From Paracoccus lutimaris (lineage in GTDB: Bacteria; Pseudomonadota; Alphaproteobacteria; Rhodobacterales; Rhodobacteraceae), in assembly GCF_003337565.1 (NCBI RefSeq), contig NZ_QPJL01000011.1:1-64000 (forward strand): a stretch of DNA of 64,000 nt. Reading direction: 5' to 3'. Positions 33,638-43,527 of the stretch are shown one piece after another; positions within the stretch are counted from its first letter, which is position 1; the number at the start of each line of letters is the position of its first letter. The position numbers were made by a program, and so were the translations under genes. The notes beneath the pieces were generated by a model. It did no database searches. It saw nothing but the letters and a program-made list of their open reading frames with translations, and had not been told where the DNA came from.

Positions 33638-35566
33638 ATGAAGAACTGGGTCAAGGCAGGGACAGCTGCCGCTTTCGTGCTGGGCACGGGGGCGGGGATG
33701 GTGCTGGCGCAATCCTCGGGCTCTTCGTCCTCTGGATCGTCGGGGTCGGGGGCCTCGGGGTCTTCCTCATCTGCGCCGACCTTCTTTGGCTGGTTCGGCG
33801 GCGCCAAGGGCAATGACGCCTCGCCGGTCGATGTGGATTTCCAGATCGAGGGCGGCGGCGACGATCTGCTCAAGGCGATCCGGGCCACCTCGCTTTTGGT
33901 CAGCGCCCAGGATGAGGGGCGCGTGACCGGGCAGGACATGCTGGCCGCGGCACGCGGCGATTATGCCCGCATCCTTGGCGTTCTTTACGACGAGGGCTAT
34001 TTTTCCGGCATCATCGACATCGCCCTGGACGGGGTCGAGGCCGCCAGCATCGCGCCCCTGGACGCGCCCAAGGTGGTGCGCAAGGTGGTGGTTCACGTCG
34101 ATCCGGGCCCGCAATTCCACTATAGCCGCGCCGATATCGGGCCGGTGGCGCCAAAGACCGAGCTGCCGCGCAATTACCGCAAGGGCTCGATCGCCCGCAC
34201 CGGCGAGATGAAGCGGGCGGCGACCGCCGCCGTCGATGGCTGGCGCAACGTGGGCTATGCCAAGGCCGCCGTCGCCGAGACCGATATCACCGCCGATCAC
34301 GCGACCAATCTGGTGGACAGCCACATCCTGATGGCGCCGGGGCCGGAGCTGCGCTTCGGCAAGCTGACCATCCGCGGCTACAAGCGGCTGGATCCGCGCC
34401 GTCTGCGCAAGATGGCCGGCTTTCCGACCGGCGAGCGTTTCGACCCCGAAGAGCTTGAGGACATGCGCAAGCGGCTGCGCCGCTCGGGTGTGTTCTCGGC
34501 CATTACCCTGACCGAGGCCGACGCGGCCAATCCCGACGGGACCTTGGACGTGGACCTGCTGATCTCCGAGGAAAAGCTGCGCCGGCTGGGCGCGGGCTTC
34601 GAATATTCGAATACCGAAGGGCTGTCTCTGACCGGCTACTGGATCAACCGCAACCTGTTTCGGGGCGGTGAACGGCTGCGCTTCGACGCCTCGGTCGAGG
34701 ATATCGGCGGAAACGACCGGATGGACTACACGCTGGGCGTGCGCATCGACCGGCCGGCGACGCTGAATGCCGACACAACCGCCTATGTCGAGACCGATAT
34801 CGGCAAGCTGAACGAAGATGATTACGACCTGAAATACGCCACGTTCGGGCTGGGCTTCACCTATATTCCCGACGACCACCTGACCGCCGATATCGCGCTG
34901 CAATACCGGGCGCTTAGGGCGGTGGACGAATCCGGGGTGACGAATTTCCGGCTGTTCGCGCTGCCCATGTCGGTGATCTGGGACATGCGCGACGACGAGA
35001 CCGACGCCAAGAACGGCTATTACCTTCAGGGCGGGCTGGTGCCCTTCCTGGGGCTTCAGGACGAAACCGGCAGCGGTGCGCAGGTGCTGGCGGAAAGCCG
35101 CATCTATCGCAGCTTCGGCACAGACGACCGCTTCACCCTGGCCGGTCGGGCGCGGCTGGGCACCGTGCTTGGCCCCGAGATCGAGGAAACCCCGCGCGAC
35201 TATCTGTTCTATTCCGGCGGCGGCGGCACCGTGCGTGGCCAGCCCTATGAATCGCTGGGGGTCGAGGTCATTCCGGGCGATGACGGCCCGGTCAAGACCG
35301 GCGGCATGAGCGTGGTGAACCTGACCGCCGAGGCCCGCATCCAGATCCGCGAAAAGATCGGCACCGCCATCTTTGTCGATGCCGGCCGGGTCTGGACCGA
35401 CAGCGGCTTTTCGGGCGGCACCGACTGGCATGCGGGCGCGGGCGCGGGCATCCGCTACAAGACCCCGATCGGGCCGCTGCGCTTTGACCTCGCGATGCCG
35501 CTGGGCGGCGGCTATGACGACGATTCCGGGTTACAGGTCTATATCGGACTGGGGCAGGCATTCTGA
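33638..35566 (+). CDS. tamA: TamA-type outer-membrane assembly factor (BamA/Omp85 family)
   Basis: 642 residues. Signal peptide 1-24, then a low-complexity Ser/Gly linker at 26-45 (SSGSSSSGSSGSGASGSSSS). POTRA-like domains occupy about 60-300 (KVVVHVDPGPQFHYSRADIG and ELRFGKLTIRGYKRLDPRRL), then an Omp85 16-strand barrel with GGGGTVRGQPYESLG and a C-terminus ending in a strand with terminal Phe (VYIGLGQAF). Works with the next gene product TamB in moving proteins or lipids to the outer membrane. The stop overlaps the tamB start by one base. Confidence 0.92.
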   Translation: MKNWVKAGTAAAFVLGTGAGMVLAQSSGSSSSGSSGSGASGSSSSAPTFFGWFGGAKGNDASPVDVDFQIEGGGDDLLKAIRATSLLVSAQDEGRVTGQDMLAAARGDYARILGVLYDEGYFSGIIDIALDGVEAASIAPLDAPKVVRKVVVHVDPGPQFHYSRADIGPVAPKTELPRNYRKGSIARTGEMKRAATAAVDGWRNVGYAKAAVAETDITADHATNLVDSHILMAPGPELRFGKLTIRGYKRLDPRRLRKMAGFPTGERFDPEELEDMRKRLRRSGVFSAITLTEADAANPDGTLDVDLLISEEKLRRLGAGFEYSNTEGLSLTGYWINRNLFRGGERLRFDASVEDIGGNDRMDYTLGVRIDRPATLNADTTAYVETDIGKLNEDDYDLKYATFGLGFTYIPDDHLTADIALQYRALRAVDESGVTNFRLFALPMSVIWDMRDDETDAKNGYYLQGGLVPFLGLQDETGSGAQVLAESRIYRSFGTDDRFTLAGRARLGTVLGPEIEETPRDYLFYSGGGGTVRGQPYESLGVEVIPGDDGPVKTGGMSVVNLTAEARIQIREKIGTAIFVDAGRVWTDSGFSGGTDWHAGAGAGIRYKTPIGPLRFDLAMPLGGGYDDDSGLQVYIGLGQAF

Positions 35567-38500
35567 TGCGCGATCTGGCTTACCGTATTCTTTTCGCCAT
35601 CTGCCTGTTGCTGGCCCTGCCATTGGCCGCATCGGCGCAGGACGCCGCCGAGCAGTCCCAAGAGGCCGAGGACGACAAGGGCTTCATCACCCGTTTCCTT
35701 GAGGAGAACCTGTCCGGCGCCGGCCGCAAGGTGGTGATCGACGGTTTTGCCGGGGCGCTGTCCTCGCGCGCGACCTTTACCCGGCTGACCATCTCGGATG
35801 ATGACGGCATCTGGATCACCATCGAGAATGGCGCCATGCATTGGAGCCGCGCCGCCCTGCTGACCGGCCATGTCCGCATCAACGAACTGTCGGCCGAGCG
35901 CATCCTCCTGCCGCGCCTGCCGGGCGGCGGCGACAGCGCCCCCAAGGCCGAGGCCAAGGAATTCGGCCTGCCGCAGCTGCCGGTCAGCGTCAATATCGAC
36001 AAGATCGCCGTCGGCCGGGTCGAGCTGGGCAAGGACATTATCGGGCAAGAGGCGGTTCTTGCCATCGATGGCGGCATGAGCCTTGAAGACGGCGCCGGTG
36101 ACACCAAGCTGACCATCGACCGCGTGGACGGGCCGCGCGGACAGTTCGCGCTGGATGCCAGCTTCTCCAACGAGACGCGGGTGCTGGGTCTGGACCTCAA
36201 GCTGGACGAGGACCGCAACGGCCTGTTCACCAATATCGTCAAGCTTTACGGCCGCCCCGCCGTCAGCGCCGAGATCAAGGGCCAGGGGCCGCTGTCGAAC
36301 TACACCGCCGACATCACGCTGGCGACCGATGGCCAGCCGCGCATCACCGGCAATGTGGCGGTGACGGCGCAGGAACAGGGCGGCGTGGCCGGCACCAGCT
36401 TTCGCGCGCAGGTCGGCGGCGACGTGGCGGCCTTGGCGCCCCCGCAGCACAAACCCTTCTTCGGCAGCCAGTCGCAGCTTCTGGCCGAGGGCTGGACCGG
36501 TTCGGACGGGCGGCTGCTGATTCCGTCGCTGAGCCTGACCACCGAGGCTTTGAAGCTGAACGGCAGTGTCGCCACCACGACCAGCGGCGCGCCCGAAAGC
36601 CTGCATCTGACGCTGCTTCTGGGCGCGGATGCGGGCGCCACGCAACTGCCGGTGCTGCTGCCCTGGGCTGACAAGCCGACGACCGTGCGCGCGGGCAACC
36701 TGCGGCTGGATTACGACGCGGCGCAGGGCGCGGGCTGGGTGCTGAAGGGCAAGGTCAATGACATCAAGCGCGACGACATCTCGCTGTCGGAACAGCGCAT
36801 GGACGGGCGCGGGCGCATCGTCCTGACCGCCGATCAGGCGCTGCAAGAGGTGCGCGGCTGGGTCGCCTTCGGCATGGACGATCTGGAGCCCGCGGACCCG
36901 GCCTTGGCCGAGGCCTTGGGCGACACGCTGAACGGCGGCCTGAACTTTGCCTTCACCCCCGGCAATGCGCTGAAGCTCTGGGGCATGAACATCAATGGCG
37001 ATGAGTTCGGCTTTACCGGCGAGACCGAGGTTTCCGGGCTGAAAAGCGGCATCACGCTGTCGGGCGACATCAATGCCGAACACCGCAATATCGCGCGTTT
37101 CGGCAAGCTGGCGGCGCGCGATCTGGGCGGGCAGGCCGAGGCCCATGTCAAGGGCAGCTACACTGTCCTGAACAAAAGCTTCGACATCACCGCCGAGGTG
37201 CTGGGCAGTGATATCGGCATCGGTCAGGAACATGCCGACCGCATGCTGGCCGGACAGTCGCGCATTGACCTTAGCATCCGGCGCGACACGTCGGGGATCA
37301 ACCTGCGCAAGCTGACGGTGAACGCGCAGAACCTGACCGCCGAGGCGCAGGGCCGGCTGGACAGCTACTCCAGCAACCTGATCGCGCAGGTGACGATGCC
37401 GGATCTGTCGGTGGCCGATCCCAAGATGTCGGGATCCTTCCAGACCGATGCCAAGGTCACCGGCGCTGTCGGCAAGCGCGCCATCACCCTGACCGGCGCG
37501 GCGCAGGATCTGGTCATCGGCCAGCCCTCGCTGGACGGTTTGCTCAAGGGCAAGACCGATCTGGTGATCGAGGCGCTTGAGGCCAGCGGTGCCTATCACG
37601 TGCAGCAGTTCCAGCTGTCGAACCCGCAGCTCAGCGCCCATGGCGCCGGGGTGTTCTCCGACAGCATGCTGGACGGAGAGCTGAACCTGGCCATGCCCGA
37701 CCTGACGGTGCTGGAACAGGGCCTGTCAGGCGCGCTGACCGCCAAGGGCACGGTCCGGCAGGACGGCACCCTGCGCAAGATCGAGGTCACCGGACAGGGG
37801 ACCGAGCTGCGGATGGGTCCGCAGGACGTGGGCAATGCCCTGCCCGGAACGACCGAGCTGACCTTGTCCGCGCAAGAGGACCGGGGCGAGATCACCATCA
37901 GCGCCTTTGACCTGAAGAACGCGCAGATGCAGGCCACCGCGCAGGGCACGCTGGGGAAATCCGGCACCAACCTGACCGGCGATCTTGACGTGAAGTCGCT
38001 GGCCAGCTTTGGGCGCGGCTGGCAGGGCGCCTTGCAGGCGCAGGGCAGTTTCAAGGATGACGGCACCGGCGCGCGCCGTCTGGACGTGACCGGCACCGCG
38101 CGGGACCTGAATTTCGGGCAGGCCCAGGTCGATGGCGCGCTGGCCGGCGAGACGCAACTGGCCGTGAAGGGCACCGAGCGGGCCGGCGTCTTCGCCATCG
38201 AGACGGCGACCGTGCAGAACCCGCGCCTGAACCTTGGCGCCACCGGACAGGTGGGCATCGGTCAGCCGGGCAAGGGCGCGACCGACGTGACCGCGACGCT
38301 GAATGCCTCGGATCTGCGTTTTCTGGGCCGCGGCTATCGCGGCGCCGTCGATCTGACGGCCCATGTCGCCGACAATCCCGATGGCGGGCGTGCGATCACC
38401 GCGCAGGGCAGCGCGCGTGGCCTTGCCATGGGCAACCCCAAGGCCGATGCGGTGCTGGCGGGCGAAACCACGCTGGATCTGGCCGCGACCCAAAAGCCCG

Positions 38501-40083
38501 ATGGCAGCCTGACCGTCAGCCGGCTGCGCGCCGGCAATGGCCAGTTCCGGGTGACCGGCGATGGCAGCCCCTCGACCGGGCTCAATCTGGATGCACAGCT
38601 GAACGATCTGGCGCTGCTGGTGCAGGGCTTCCCCGGCCCCGCCGAGGTGCGCGGCTCCATCCGCAATACCGGTCCCGCCTATGAGGTGAACCTGACTGCG
38701 ACCGGTCCCGGCAACAGCCAGGCGCGCGCCACCGGCAGCATCGCGACCAGCCTGGCCTCGGCCGATCTGCACGTCACCGGCAGCGGCAACGCCGCCGCCG
38801 CCAACCCGTTCCTGCGCAGGCGCAGCGTCGAGGGGCCGCTGAGCTTCGATCTGCGGCTGAAGGGCAAGCCCTCGCTTGAGGCGATCAGCGGCCGGGCGGC
38901 GCTGACCGGTGGCCGACTGGCAGAGCCGCGCTTTGGCCTCAGCATCAACGACCTGAACGCCAATGCCGATTTCGGCGGCGGCCGGATCATGGTCGATGTC
39001 CGTGGCGCGGTCGAGGCCGGCGGGACGGTTTCAGTGACCGGCCCGATCTCGCTGGCCGGCGACCGCGAGATGGACCTTGCCGTGCGACTGAACAATATCG
39101 TGCTGCGCGATCCCAGCCTTTACGAGACCCTTGCCAATGGCGAGATCACCGTCGGCGGCTCGCAGAAGGCCGGGCCGATGGTCTCGGGGCGCATCGATAT
39201 CCAGCGGATGGAGCTGCGCATCCCCTCGACGGGTCTGGGCGGCGCCAAATCGATCCCCGACATCAAGCATCTGTCCGAACGCCCGCCGCAGCGCCAGACC
39301 CGCGCCAAGGCCGGGCTGCTGGCATATCCCAGCGAGGCATCGCGCGAGGCCGGGATGGCCGCGCCGCCAGCGACGCCGCCGGCCAATCCGGCGCGGTTCG
39401 ATCTGCTGATCTCGGCCCCCGACAAGGTCTTCATCCGCGGCCGCGGCGTCGATGCCGAGCTGGGCGGCGAGATCCGCCTGACCGGCAATGCCCGCCAGCC
39501 CATCCCCATCGGCCAGCTGGAGCTGATCCGGGGCCGCGTCGATCTCTTGGGCAAGCGCTTCGACCTGACCGAGGGCCTGATCGAGATGCAGGGCAGCCTG
39601 ATCCCCTTCATCCGGCTGGTGGCCGAGGCCGATGCCGAGGACATGGTTGCCTATATCACCATCGACGGCGACGCCCGCGACCCCGATATCACCTTCTCGT
39701 CCTCGCCCGACATGCCGCAGGAGGAGGTGATCTCGCAACTGCTGTTCGGGCGCGGGCTGGACAATATCAGTGCCTTCCAGGCCGCGCAGCTGGCAAGCGC
39801 CGTGGCGACGCTCGCGGGCAAGGGCGGCGACGGTATCGTTGGCCGGTTGCGCGCCTCGACCGGGCTCGACGATCTGGATCTGGCCACCGATGATGAGGGC
39901 AATGTCTCGGTCCGGGCCGGGAAATACCTGACCGACAACCTCTATACGGATGTCCAGGTCGGTGGCGACGGCAAGACCAAGCTGAACCTGAACCTCGACA
40001 TGTCCAAGACGCTGACCGCGCGCGGCTCGGTCGACAGCGAGGGCGAAAGCACCATCGGACTGTTTTACGAACGCGATTACTGA
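35566..40083 (+). CDS. tamB: TamB translocation and assembly module protein
   Basis: 1505 residues, the longest gene in the window. N-terminal signal anchor (LFAICLLLALPLAASAQ), then about 1200 residues of repeating beta-strand units, with recurring patterns such as GLDLDAQLNDL or ELTLSAQEDRGEITISAFDL, forming a long hydrophobic groove. The C-terminal DUF490/TamB domain (about 1190-1505) includes GGEIRLTGNARQPIPIGQLE and DPDITFSSSPDMPQEEVISQ, ending FYERDY. AsmA-like bridge from inner to outer membrane, partner of TamA. One-base overlap with tamA; terminator right after. Confidence 0.93.
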   Translation: MRDLAYRILFAICLLLALPLAASAQDAAEQSQEAEDDKGFITRFLEENLSGAGRKVVIDGFAGALSSRATFTRLTISDDDGIWITIENGAMHWSRAALLTGHVRINELSAERILLPRLPGGGDSAPKAEAKEFGLPQLPVSVNIDKIAVGRVELGKDIIGQEAVLAIDGGMSLEDGAGDTKLTIDRVDGPRGQFALDASFSNETRVLGLDLKLDEDRNGLFTNIVKLYGRPAVSAEIKGQGPLSNYTADITLATDGQPRITGNVAVTAQEQGGVAGTSFRAQVGGDVAALAPPQHKPFFGSQSQLLAEGWTGSDGRLLIPSLSLTTEALKLNGSVATTTSGAPESLHLTLLLGADAGATQLPVLLPWADKPTTVRAGNLRLDYDAAQGAGWVLKGKVNDIKRDDISLSEQRMDGRGRIVLTADQALQEVRGWVAFGMDDLEPADPALAEALGDTLNGGLNFAFTPGNALKLWGMNINGDEFGFTGETEVSGLKSGITLSGDINAEHRNIARFGKLAARDLGGQAEAHVKGSYTVLNKSFDITAEVLGSDIGIGQEHADRMLAGQSRIDLSIRRDTSGINLRKLTVNAQNLTAEAQGRLDSYSSNLIAQVTMPDLSVADPKMSGSFQTDAKVTGAVGKRAITLTGAAQDLVIGQPSLDGLLKGKTDLVIEALEASGAYHVQQFQLSNPQLSAHGAGVFSDSMLDGELNLAMPDLTVLEQGLSGALTAKGTVRQDGTLRKIEVTGQGTELRMGPQDVGNALPGTTELTLSAQEDRGEITISAFDLKNAQMQATAQGTLGKSGTNLTGDLDVKSLASFGRGWQGALQAQGSFKDDGTGARRLDVTGTARDLNFGQAQVDGALAGETQLAVKGTERAGVFAIETATVQNPRLNLGATGQVGIGQPGKGATDVTATLNASDLRFLGRGYRGAVDLTAHVADNPDGGRAITAQGSARGLAMGNPKADAVLAGETTLDLAATQKPDGSLTVSRLRAGNGQFRVTGDGSPSTGLNLDAQLNDLALLVQGFPGPAEVRGSIRNTGPAYEVNLTATGPGNSQARATGSIATSLASADLHVTGSGNAAAANPFLRRRSVEGPLSFDLRLKGKPSLEAISGRAALTGGRLAEPRFGLSINDLNANADFGGGRIMVDVRGAVEAGGTVSVTGPISLAGDREMDLAVRLNNIVLRDPSLYETLANGEITVGGSQKAGPMVSGRIDIQRMELRIPSTGLGGAKSIPDIKHLSERPPQRQTRAKAGLLAYPSEASREAGMAAPPATPPANPARFDLLISAPDKVFIRGRGVDAELGGEIRLTGNARQPIPIGQLELIRGRVDLLGKRFDLTEGLIEMQGSLIPFIRLVAEADAEDMVAYITIDGDARDPDITFSSSPDMPQEEVISQLLFGRGLDNISAFQAAQLASAVATLAGKGGDGIVGRLRASTGLDDLDLATDDEGNVSVRAGKYLTDNLYTDVQVGGDGKTKLNLNLDMSKTLTARGSVDSEGESTIGLFYERDY

Positions 40084-40112
40084 CCCGGGGCGCCCCCGGT
40101 CGGTTTTCTTTT
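40082..40112 (+). terminator. intrinsic terminator of tamAB
   Basis: GACC-C-GGGG, loop CGC, CCCCGGTC (stem with one bulged C) at 40082-40101, followed by GGTTTTCTTTT. It starts within the stop codon of tamB. Confidence 0.75.
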
Positions 40113-40155
40113 CCCGCCGGGGCGGGCCGGATCTTGACGACTCGCGATCTCGTCA

Positions 40156-40188
40156 TTAGCTAGCTAACGAAATCCATTAGCAAGCTAA
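40156..40188. promoter_or_regulatory. tandem MarR operators over the marR start
   Basis: TTAGCTAGCTAA at 40156-40167 (perfect 12-base palindrome) and TTAGCAAGCTAA at 40177-40188 (one central mismatch pair), 21 bases apart centre to centre, so on the same helical face. Both are flanked by the same bases (CATTAGC...GCTAAC). The second ends six bases before the GTG start of marR, so repressor binding would cover the promoter or the ribosome site: autorepression of marR and the efflux genes. Confidence 0.8.
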
Positions 40189-40193
40189 CAATC

Positions 40194-40625
40194 GTGCCAC
40201 AGAGTCCCGCCCCCCTGTTCGAGACCATTCTTTACCTGACCCGCGCCATCCGCGCCGGATTTGAGCTGCGCGTGCGCGCTCAGGGGCTGACCTATGCCCG
40301 CGCCCGGCTGCTGGCGGTGATCGGCCACAATCAGGGCGCCAGCCAGGCCGAACTGGCGCAGCGTCTCGATATCGAGACGCCGACGCTGAAGCGCCAGCTT
40401 GACGCGCTGGAGGCGCTGGGTCTGGCCGAGCGCCGGCCGCTGGCCGAGGACGGGCGCAAACATGCGATCTTTCTGACCGGGGCCGCCCGTATCGAGCCGC
40501 TTCTGGCCTTTCGCGCCGAGGTCGAGGCCGCATTTTCGGACGGTATCGCGCCCGAGGATCTGGCCACGACCCGGCGCGTTCTGGCGCGGATGGCCGAAAA
40601 CGCCGAAAGGCTGAAGCGGACATGA
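40194..40625 (+). CDS. MarR-family transcriptional repressor
   Basis: 143 residues from a GTG at 40194. Winged helix-turn-helix: QGASQAELAQRLDIETPTLK (about 46-65) with the wing ALGLAERRPLAEDGRKHAIF. There is no Shine-Dalgarno before the GTG; the nearby sequence is operator, so the mRNA may be leaderless or the operator may also block ribosome entry. First gene of a three-gene efflux operon (four-base overlap with the MFS gene). By homology and context it represses the pump until a toxic ligand binds. Confidence 0.88.
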   Translation: MPQSPAPLFETILYLTRAIRAGFELRVRAQGLTYARARLLAVIGHNQGASQAELAQRLDIETPTLKRQLDALEALGLAERRPLAEDGRKHAIFLTGAARIEPLLAFRAEVEAAFSDGIAPEDLATTRRVLARMAENAERLKRT

Positions 40626-42337
40626 GCACGGCCGCCACCTCTGCGCCGGCCGCCGCGCCGGCGGCGCCTGCCGCGCCCTCATACCGGCTGCGGGCGGCGC
40701 TGGCCTATGCGATGGCGGCGATCGTCATCGGGTTGACGCAGGGGCTGGCACAGAATTTCGTCACCACGAATGTCGCGCAGGTCGCGGGGGATCTGGGCGT
40801 GACCACGACCCAGGCCACCTGGCTGACGGTGGCCTTTGCGGCGCCGCGCGCCTCGATGCCGATCCTGCTGATCAAGATCCGCGCGCAATACGGCCTGCGC
40901 CGCTTTGCCGAGATAGCCATTGTCATCTATCTGGTGGTGGCGCTGGGGGCGCTGACGATTTCCGATCTGCGCTCGGCGCTGGTCATGCAGTTCCTGGCCG
41001 GGATGGCCTCGGCACCGCTGTCCTCGCTGGCCTTCATGTACATGCTTGAGCCGCTGTCGCCGCAATGGAAGATGCGGCTGGGCCTGCCGGTGGTGATGGC
41101 GACGGTCGCGCTGGGTCCGTCGCTGGCGCGGGTGATCTCGCCGGCGCTGATGGCGGATGCGGGCTGGAACGCGCTGCATGTGATGACGCTGGGCATGGCT
41201 GCGGTGTCGCTGGCGCTGGTCTATTATCTGCCGCTGACCTCGCCGCCCCGGCAAAAGGTGATTGCGGGCCTGGATCTGCTGAGCTGGGCGCTGATCGCCG
41301 TCGGCTTCGGCGGGTTGACGGTCGTCTTTACCATGGGCGCGATCTACTGGTGGACGGCCATCCCCTGGCTGGGCTGGGTGCTGGCCCTGTCCATCGCGGC
41401 GCTGACGCTCGCCATCGTGATCGAGCTGAACCGCAAGACGCCACTTCTGGACATCCGCTGGCTGTCCACGCCCGCGATGCTGCACCTGACGGTCACGCTG
41501 CTGATCTTTCGCCTGATCCTGTCCGAGCAGAGTTCGGGCGCGCCGCGCATGTTTCAGGTCCTGGGTGTGACGCAGGACCAGCTGGTCCCGATCTTTACCG
41601 TGATCTCGGCGGGAACGGTGCTGGGCGCGCTGGCGCTGATCCTGTTCATGACGCCGCGCCGGGTGCCGCAGCTGCATCTGGTCGCGCTGGCGCTGGTGGC
41701 GGTCGGCGCGTGGATGGACAGCCATTCGACCATCGACACGCGCCCCGCGCAGATGATGCTCAGCCAGGCGATGATCGCCTTTGCCGGTTCGCTGTTTCTG
41801 GCGCCGGCGATGATGCAGGGGATGATCTCGGCAATTGCGCGTGGTCCGAACTATATCCTCAGCTTCATCGTCGTGTTCCTGTCCACGCAAAGTCTGGGCG
41901 GGGTGATGGGCTCGGGCCTGTTCCTGACCTTCATCAACCATCGCGAGGCGCTGCATGTGCAGCTGATGCGCGAGGAGCTGACCACAGCCGATCCGCTGGT
42001 GCTGCACGAAATCGCCCAACGTGCCGCGGCGCTGGCCCCGCAGATTGCCGATGGCGCCGCGCGCCGGGCACAGGCCCTATCGATGATCGCGCAGGATGCC
42101 ACCAACCAGGCCTATGTCATGGCCTATAACGACGCCTATCGGCTGACGGCGCTGGTGGCGGCGACGGCGCTTTGCCTGCTGATCCTGCACCTGTTCCGGG
42201 ACTGGCTGGCGGCGCGGCTCTGGCCCGCTGCGCCACCTGTTGCCGCCCCTGCTGAAGCCTCCGCCGAAACCTCCGCCGCTGCTGCCCCCGCACCGGATTC
42301 CGAACCCGCTGCCCCCACCCCCTTGCCGAGCCGCTGA
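40622..42337 (+). CDS. MFS drug exporter, DHA2/EmrB-type
   Basis: 571 residues with an Ala/Pro-rich N-terminus (TSAPAAAPAAPAAPS) and about 14 hydrophobic segments. The segment QNFVTTNVAQVAGDLGVTTT and TQATWLTVAFAAPRASMPIL is typical of the EmrB/DHA2 branch, though motif A is not classic. The C-terminal tail after the last helix is Ala/Glu/Pro-rich (AAPAEASAETSAAAAPAPDS). Overlaps marR upstream; the fusion-protein gene starts 2 bases downstream. Substrate unknown. Confidence 0.85.
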   Translation: MSTAATSAPAAAPAAPAAPSYRLRAALAYAMAAIVIGLTQGLAQNFVTTNVAQVAGDLGVTTTQATWLTVAFAAPRASMPILLIKIRAQYGLRRFAEIAIVIYLVVALGALTISDLRSALVMQFLAGMASAPLSSLAFMYMLEPLSPQWKMRLGLPVVMATVALGPSLARVISPALMADAGWNALHVMTLGMAAVSLALVYYLPLTSPPRQKVIAGLDLLSWALIAVGFGGLTVVFTMGAIYWWTAIPWLGWVLALSIAALTLAIVIELNRKTPLLDIRWLSTPAMLHLTVTLLIFRLILSEQSSGAPRMFQVLGVTQDQLVPIFTVISAGTVLGALALILFMTPRRVPQLHLVALALVAVGAWMDSHSTIDTRPAQMMLSQAMIAFAGSLFLAPAMMQGMISAIARGPNYILSFIVVFLSTQSLGGVMGSGLFLTFINHREALHVQLMREELTTADPLVLHEIAQRAAALAPQIADGAARRAQALSMIAQDATNQAYVMAYNDAYRLTALVAATALCLLILHLFRDWLAARLWPAAPPVAAPAEASAETSAAAAPAPDSEPAAPTPLPSR

Positions 42338-42338
42338 C

Positions 42339-43427
42339 ATGACCCGCACCCATCTGATCCCGACACTGATCGCCATTGCCGCCGGCCTGACCGGCCTGCT
42401 GATCGTGCTTTACGCGTGGCGTCTGCCACCCTTTCAATCCACCTATCCACAGACCGAGAACGCCTATATCCGCGGCACGGTCACCAGCCTTGCGCCGCAG
42501 CTTTCGGGCTATGTCGCGGCGGTCGAGGCGCAGGATTTCCAGTCCGTGACCAAAGGCCAGGTGATCGCGCGCATCGACGATCGCCAGTACCGGCAGAAGC
42601 TGGCCCAGGCCGATGCCGCGCTGCAAGGCGCCGAGGCGGCGTTGCAGATCCAGAACCAGAGCGTGCGCTCTGCCGAGGCCGGCCAGCAATCCGCCGAAGC
42701 CGCGCTGCGGGCGGCCGAGGCGGCGCGCGATACCGCGAAATCGAACTGGGACCGCGCGAGCGCGCTGAAATCGCGCGGGGTGACGGCGCAAAGCACCACC
42801 GACCAGTCCGAGCTGGCGCTGCGTCAGGCCGAGGCCGCCGTCACCCAGGCCGAAAGCGCCATTGCCGTCGCGCGCGAGAACGTCAACGGCGCCGAGGTCG
42901 GGCTGGCCGCCAGGCAGGCCGAGATCGCCTCGGCCAAGGCGGCGCGCGAGCTGGCGCAGATCGATCTGTCGAATACCGTGATTCGCGCGCCGGCGGCCGG
43001 GCGGCTGGGGCAGGTCAGCGTGCGGCTGGGTCAATACGTGACCGCCGGCACGGCTCTGGTCAGTCTGGTCGGCACCGATGTCTGGGTCATCGCCAATTTC
43101 CGCGAGACCGAGCTTTCCGGGATCACGGTCGGCGACCGTGCCAGTTTCTCAGTCGATGCCATGCAGGGCCGGGTCTTTACCGGCCGGGTCGAATCCTTCT
43201 CGCCCGCCGCCGCGTCCGAGTTCAGCCTGCTTTCGGCGTCGAATGCGACGGGGAATTTCACCAAGGTCGCGCAGCGCCTGCCGGTGCGCATCCGCATCGA
43301 TCCCGGCCAGGAGCGGGCCGAGTTCCTCGAGCCGGGCCTGTCGGTCGTGGTCACGGTTGATCAAAAGCCCGAGGCGCGGGACAAGTCGGCGCAGGCGGGC
43401 GCGCCGGTCATGGGCCACGAGGGCTGA
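42339..43427 (+). CDS. HlyD/EmrA-type membrane fusion protein
   Basis: 362 residues from the ATG at 42339 just after the MFS stop. One N-terminal helix (LIPTLIAIAAGLTGLLIVLY), then an EmrA-like head (TENAYIRGTVTSLAPQLSGY), a long coiled-coil (about 85-215, many heptads of Ala/Glu/Gln: LAQADAALQGAEAALQIQNQ), a lipoyl-like half (IDLSNTVIRAPAAGRLGQVS) and a beta-barrel domain. It links the MFS pump to an outer-membrane channel; no TolC gene is nearby. Confidence 0.88.
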   Translation: MTRTHLIPTLIAIAAGLTGLLIVLYAWRLPPFQSTYPQTENAYIRGTVTSLAPQLSGYVAAVEAQDFQSVTKGQVIARIDDRQYRQKLAQADAALQGAEAALQIQNQSVRSAEAGQQSAEAALRAAEAARDTAKSNWDRASALKSRGVTAQSTTDQSELALRQAEAAVTQAESAIAVARENVNGAEVGLAARQAEIASAKAARELAQIDLSNTVIRAPAAGRLGQVSVRLGQYVTAGTALVSLVGTDVWVIANFRETELSGITVGDRASFSVDAMQGRVFTGRVESFSPAAASEFSLLSASNATGNFTKVAQRLPVRIRIDPGQERAEFLEPGLSVVVTVDQKPEARDKSAQAGAPVMGHEG

Positions 43428-43527
43428 GGGCGCCGCCCGCTCTCCGGCAACTTTTCCCCTTGGCGCGAGTCGCGGAAAATGCAGACTGATCGGCGTATTT
43501 CGTGATCTGTTCCGCGAGGTTTTCGCC

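Noticed and set aside
35539-37641. A 700-codon minus-strand open frame opposite tamB
   Set aside because: Shadow translation without domain structure; tamB on the plus strand is coupled to tamA and complete.
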